Source: Priapulus caudatus (taxonomy: Eukaryota > Priapulida > Priapulimorpha > Priapulimorphida > Priapulidae). From it: 20,317 bases of DNA. Of this stretch, positions 19,073-20,317 are shown one piece after another; the stretch's first letter is position 1; each line of letters begins with the position of its first letter. The position numbers and the translations under genes were made by a program. The notes beneath the pieces are model-generated. The model had not been told where the DNA came from. It searched no databases and saw only the letters and a list, made by a program, of their open reading frames with translations. The stretch is from positions 586,170 through 606,486 of the forward strand of contig NW_014577074.1 in the NCBI RefSeq assembly GCF_000485595.1, read 5' to 3'.

Positions 19073-19767
19073 CGAGACAGACACCAGCGTGGCTCTCGCT
19101 ATTAAGTGCCTGCTATTGAGTCAGTGCTTGCTGTCACATGCGCTACGACGTAGGACAGTCTAAACTAAGCTACATTCACAAGGCCCACGGTGCAGCGGCG
19201 GTGTCGATTGGTCGCGGGCACCGAGTTGTCTGCTGTGGTGACAAGTATTTCTGTGGTGAATACAGTAGCGAATAAGACGTGTTACAGTACGAATGATAAA
19301 GAATTCGTAGGGGGTGAGTGAGTCTATCAGCGAGAAACAGACTCCTTACGGAAGCTGCCCTATTGTAGAGCAGTTAGGAACTGAATTTGTTGTCCAGCTG
19401 ATTGCCACAGTAAACGCCACTGTTGCACAACTTTACCAGTGATTGATGAGCTAAAGGCGTAAGGAGTCTGTTTCCGCTGCAGAGACTACACTCAACCCCA
19501 CCTAGCCCGACTTTCTTTATCATTCGTCTGTAACAACGTCCTTATTCGCTCACCTGTAATTCACACCACAGAAATACTTTGTCACCAACAGCAGCACAAC
19601 ATCGGTGCCCGCGACCGGAACTCGACCAACAGGGGCCGCTCCCGTGCCCTTGCTGAAATGTCGCTTAGACTGCCCTGGCGATTAAGCGCCATCCGTGACA
19701 TGGCAAGCACTGACTCAATAGCAGGCCACTTAATAGCAAGGAGCCACGCCTGGTGTTTGTCTCGACG
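19073..19767. repeat. Large foldback: ~280/310-bp inverted arms around a ~107-bp spacer
   Basis: The left arm (19073-19350) starts CGAGACAGACACCAGCGTGG and ends GAAACAGACTCCTTACG. The right arm (19458-19767) is its reverse complement with many indels and substitutions. Shared blocks include TGCTATTGAGTCAGTGCTTG, GGTCGCGGGCACCGA, GTATTTCTGTGGTG and GAATGATAAAGAA. The spacer 19351-19457 is unpaired. It could be a foldback transposon, an inverted duplication, or a chimeric read artefact. No protein-coding frame is evident. Confidence 0.85.
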
Positions 19768-20317
19768 ATAACGCGGGCATGTCCGAGGCGCTAGCGGAGG
19801 ATTGACACTTTGGTTCTGTCCAAATCAAGTCACGCCGCCCCTCTTATGATCAAAATTTGTGAGTACATTATCATTCGGACACGGAGAATCGCCGATCTCA
19901 GGAACTAGGGCAATTCTGCTAGCGTAGAAATCAAGGTTCATACGATAGAGTTTGGCCAATATACACATAACACGCTGTTTGCGCACAGTTGCAAGCATTC
20001 TTTTCTTTCATTTCGCATATCTGTATGGCACGATAAGCCCCGCCTTATTGTTGATTGGCATGAATGGGGCGTCAAACGGTGAGCTGACTCCTGTACCCTA
20101 CTGCCAGAGCCCGTTTGACTTTTCCGTATAATAAGAAATGCAACCCGCCGCGATTGCATTTCGCATCAAAGAGAAGAAAATTTTCTGCATTTTCACTCGC
20201 TATCCGCATAGTACAATCGAGCTCGCGTCATTCAGTAAAAACATTTGTGTATTCCATAATCTCACTCTATGCTCTCTATAGGCTACTGATTTCCCACAAT
20301 TCTGCTCTTCGTGCCCC
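19768..20317. other. Non-coding interval at window end
   Basis: There is a mild GC-richer patch near 20030-20080 with GCCCCGCC and an inverted CCAAT (GATTGGC), which could be promoter-like. Otherwise nothing can be supported. Confidence 0.3.

Noticed and set aside
19073-19767. tRNA or rRNA genes in the foldback
   Set aside because: No cloverleaf, anticodon arm or internal A/B box pattern could be made out in either arm.

Overview
This window looks like non-coding, repeat-rich nuclear DNA from a marine invertebrate, most likely a mollusc or another lophotrochozoan. The reasons are intron-sized non-coding stretches, exons with GT/AG splice sites, many microsatellites, Helitron and TIR-type transposon remains, and repeats built on TGACCTTTGACC / AGGTCA motifs with (GGAC)n-type tails ending in GAGCTAAAAA. 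I recognise that repeat style from mollusc genomes by memory only; no search was run. There is no prokaryotic gene organisation, CRISPR array, rRNA or recognisable tRNA.

Gene content is small. Two internal coding exons of one minus-strand gene can be supported: 17255-17078 (upstream) and 8354-8162 (downstream). Each has an AG acceptor and a GT donor, each is open throughout, and the phases fit: the upstream exon leaves two bases of a codon and the downstream exon supplies the third. They encode about 124 contiguous residues of a protein I do not recognise. Almost everything else lies in introns of this gene: about 8.7 kb between the two exons and at least 8.1 kb beyond the second.

The main architectural feature is a direct duplication of about 4.1 kb. 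Copy 1 (1-4127) is cut by the window edge and lies in the downstream intron. Copy 2 (9923-13991) lies in the intron between the exons. Both run from an array of a ~150-bp satellite, through a candidate hAT-like non-autonomous element that itself carries a divergent tandem repeat with perfect DR1 motifs and a 465-bp MITE, to the same poly-C tract. They differ mainly by one-base insertions and deletions, many in homopolymers, which points to either a very recent duplication or assembly/polishing artefacts.

Between the copies lies a nested transposon. A Tc1/mariner-type TIR element (4429-6450, TA target duplication) contains a truncated Helitron (4726-5711, minus strand). The Helitron has a 3' hairpin plus CTAG end, a TC start and the N-terminal part of a Helitron protein. 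A second Helitron-type 5' end lies at about 6009-6146. Outside these are short AT-rich palindromes, Z-DNA-type alternating tracts, a two-unit dispersed repeat (15996-16549), a ~100-bp AT-core palindrome (18910-19012) and a large foldback (19073-19767). I found no convincing novel multi-gene system; the points most worth checking are the duplication, the nested transposons, the unidentified gene and the nuclear-receptor-like motif arrays.
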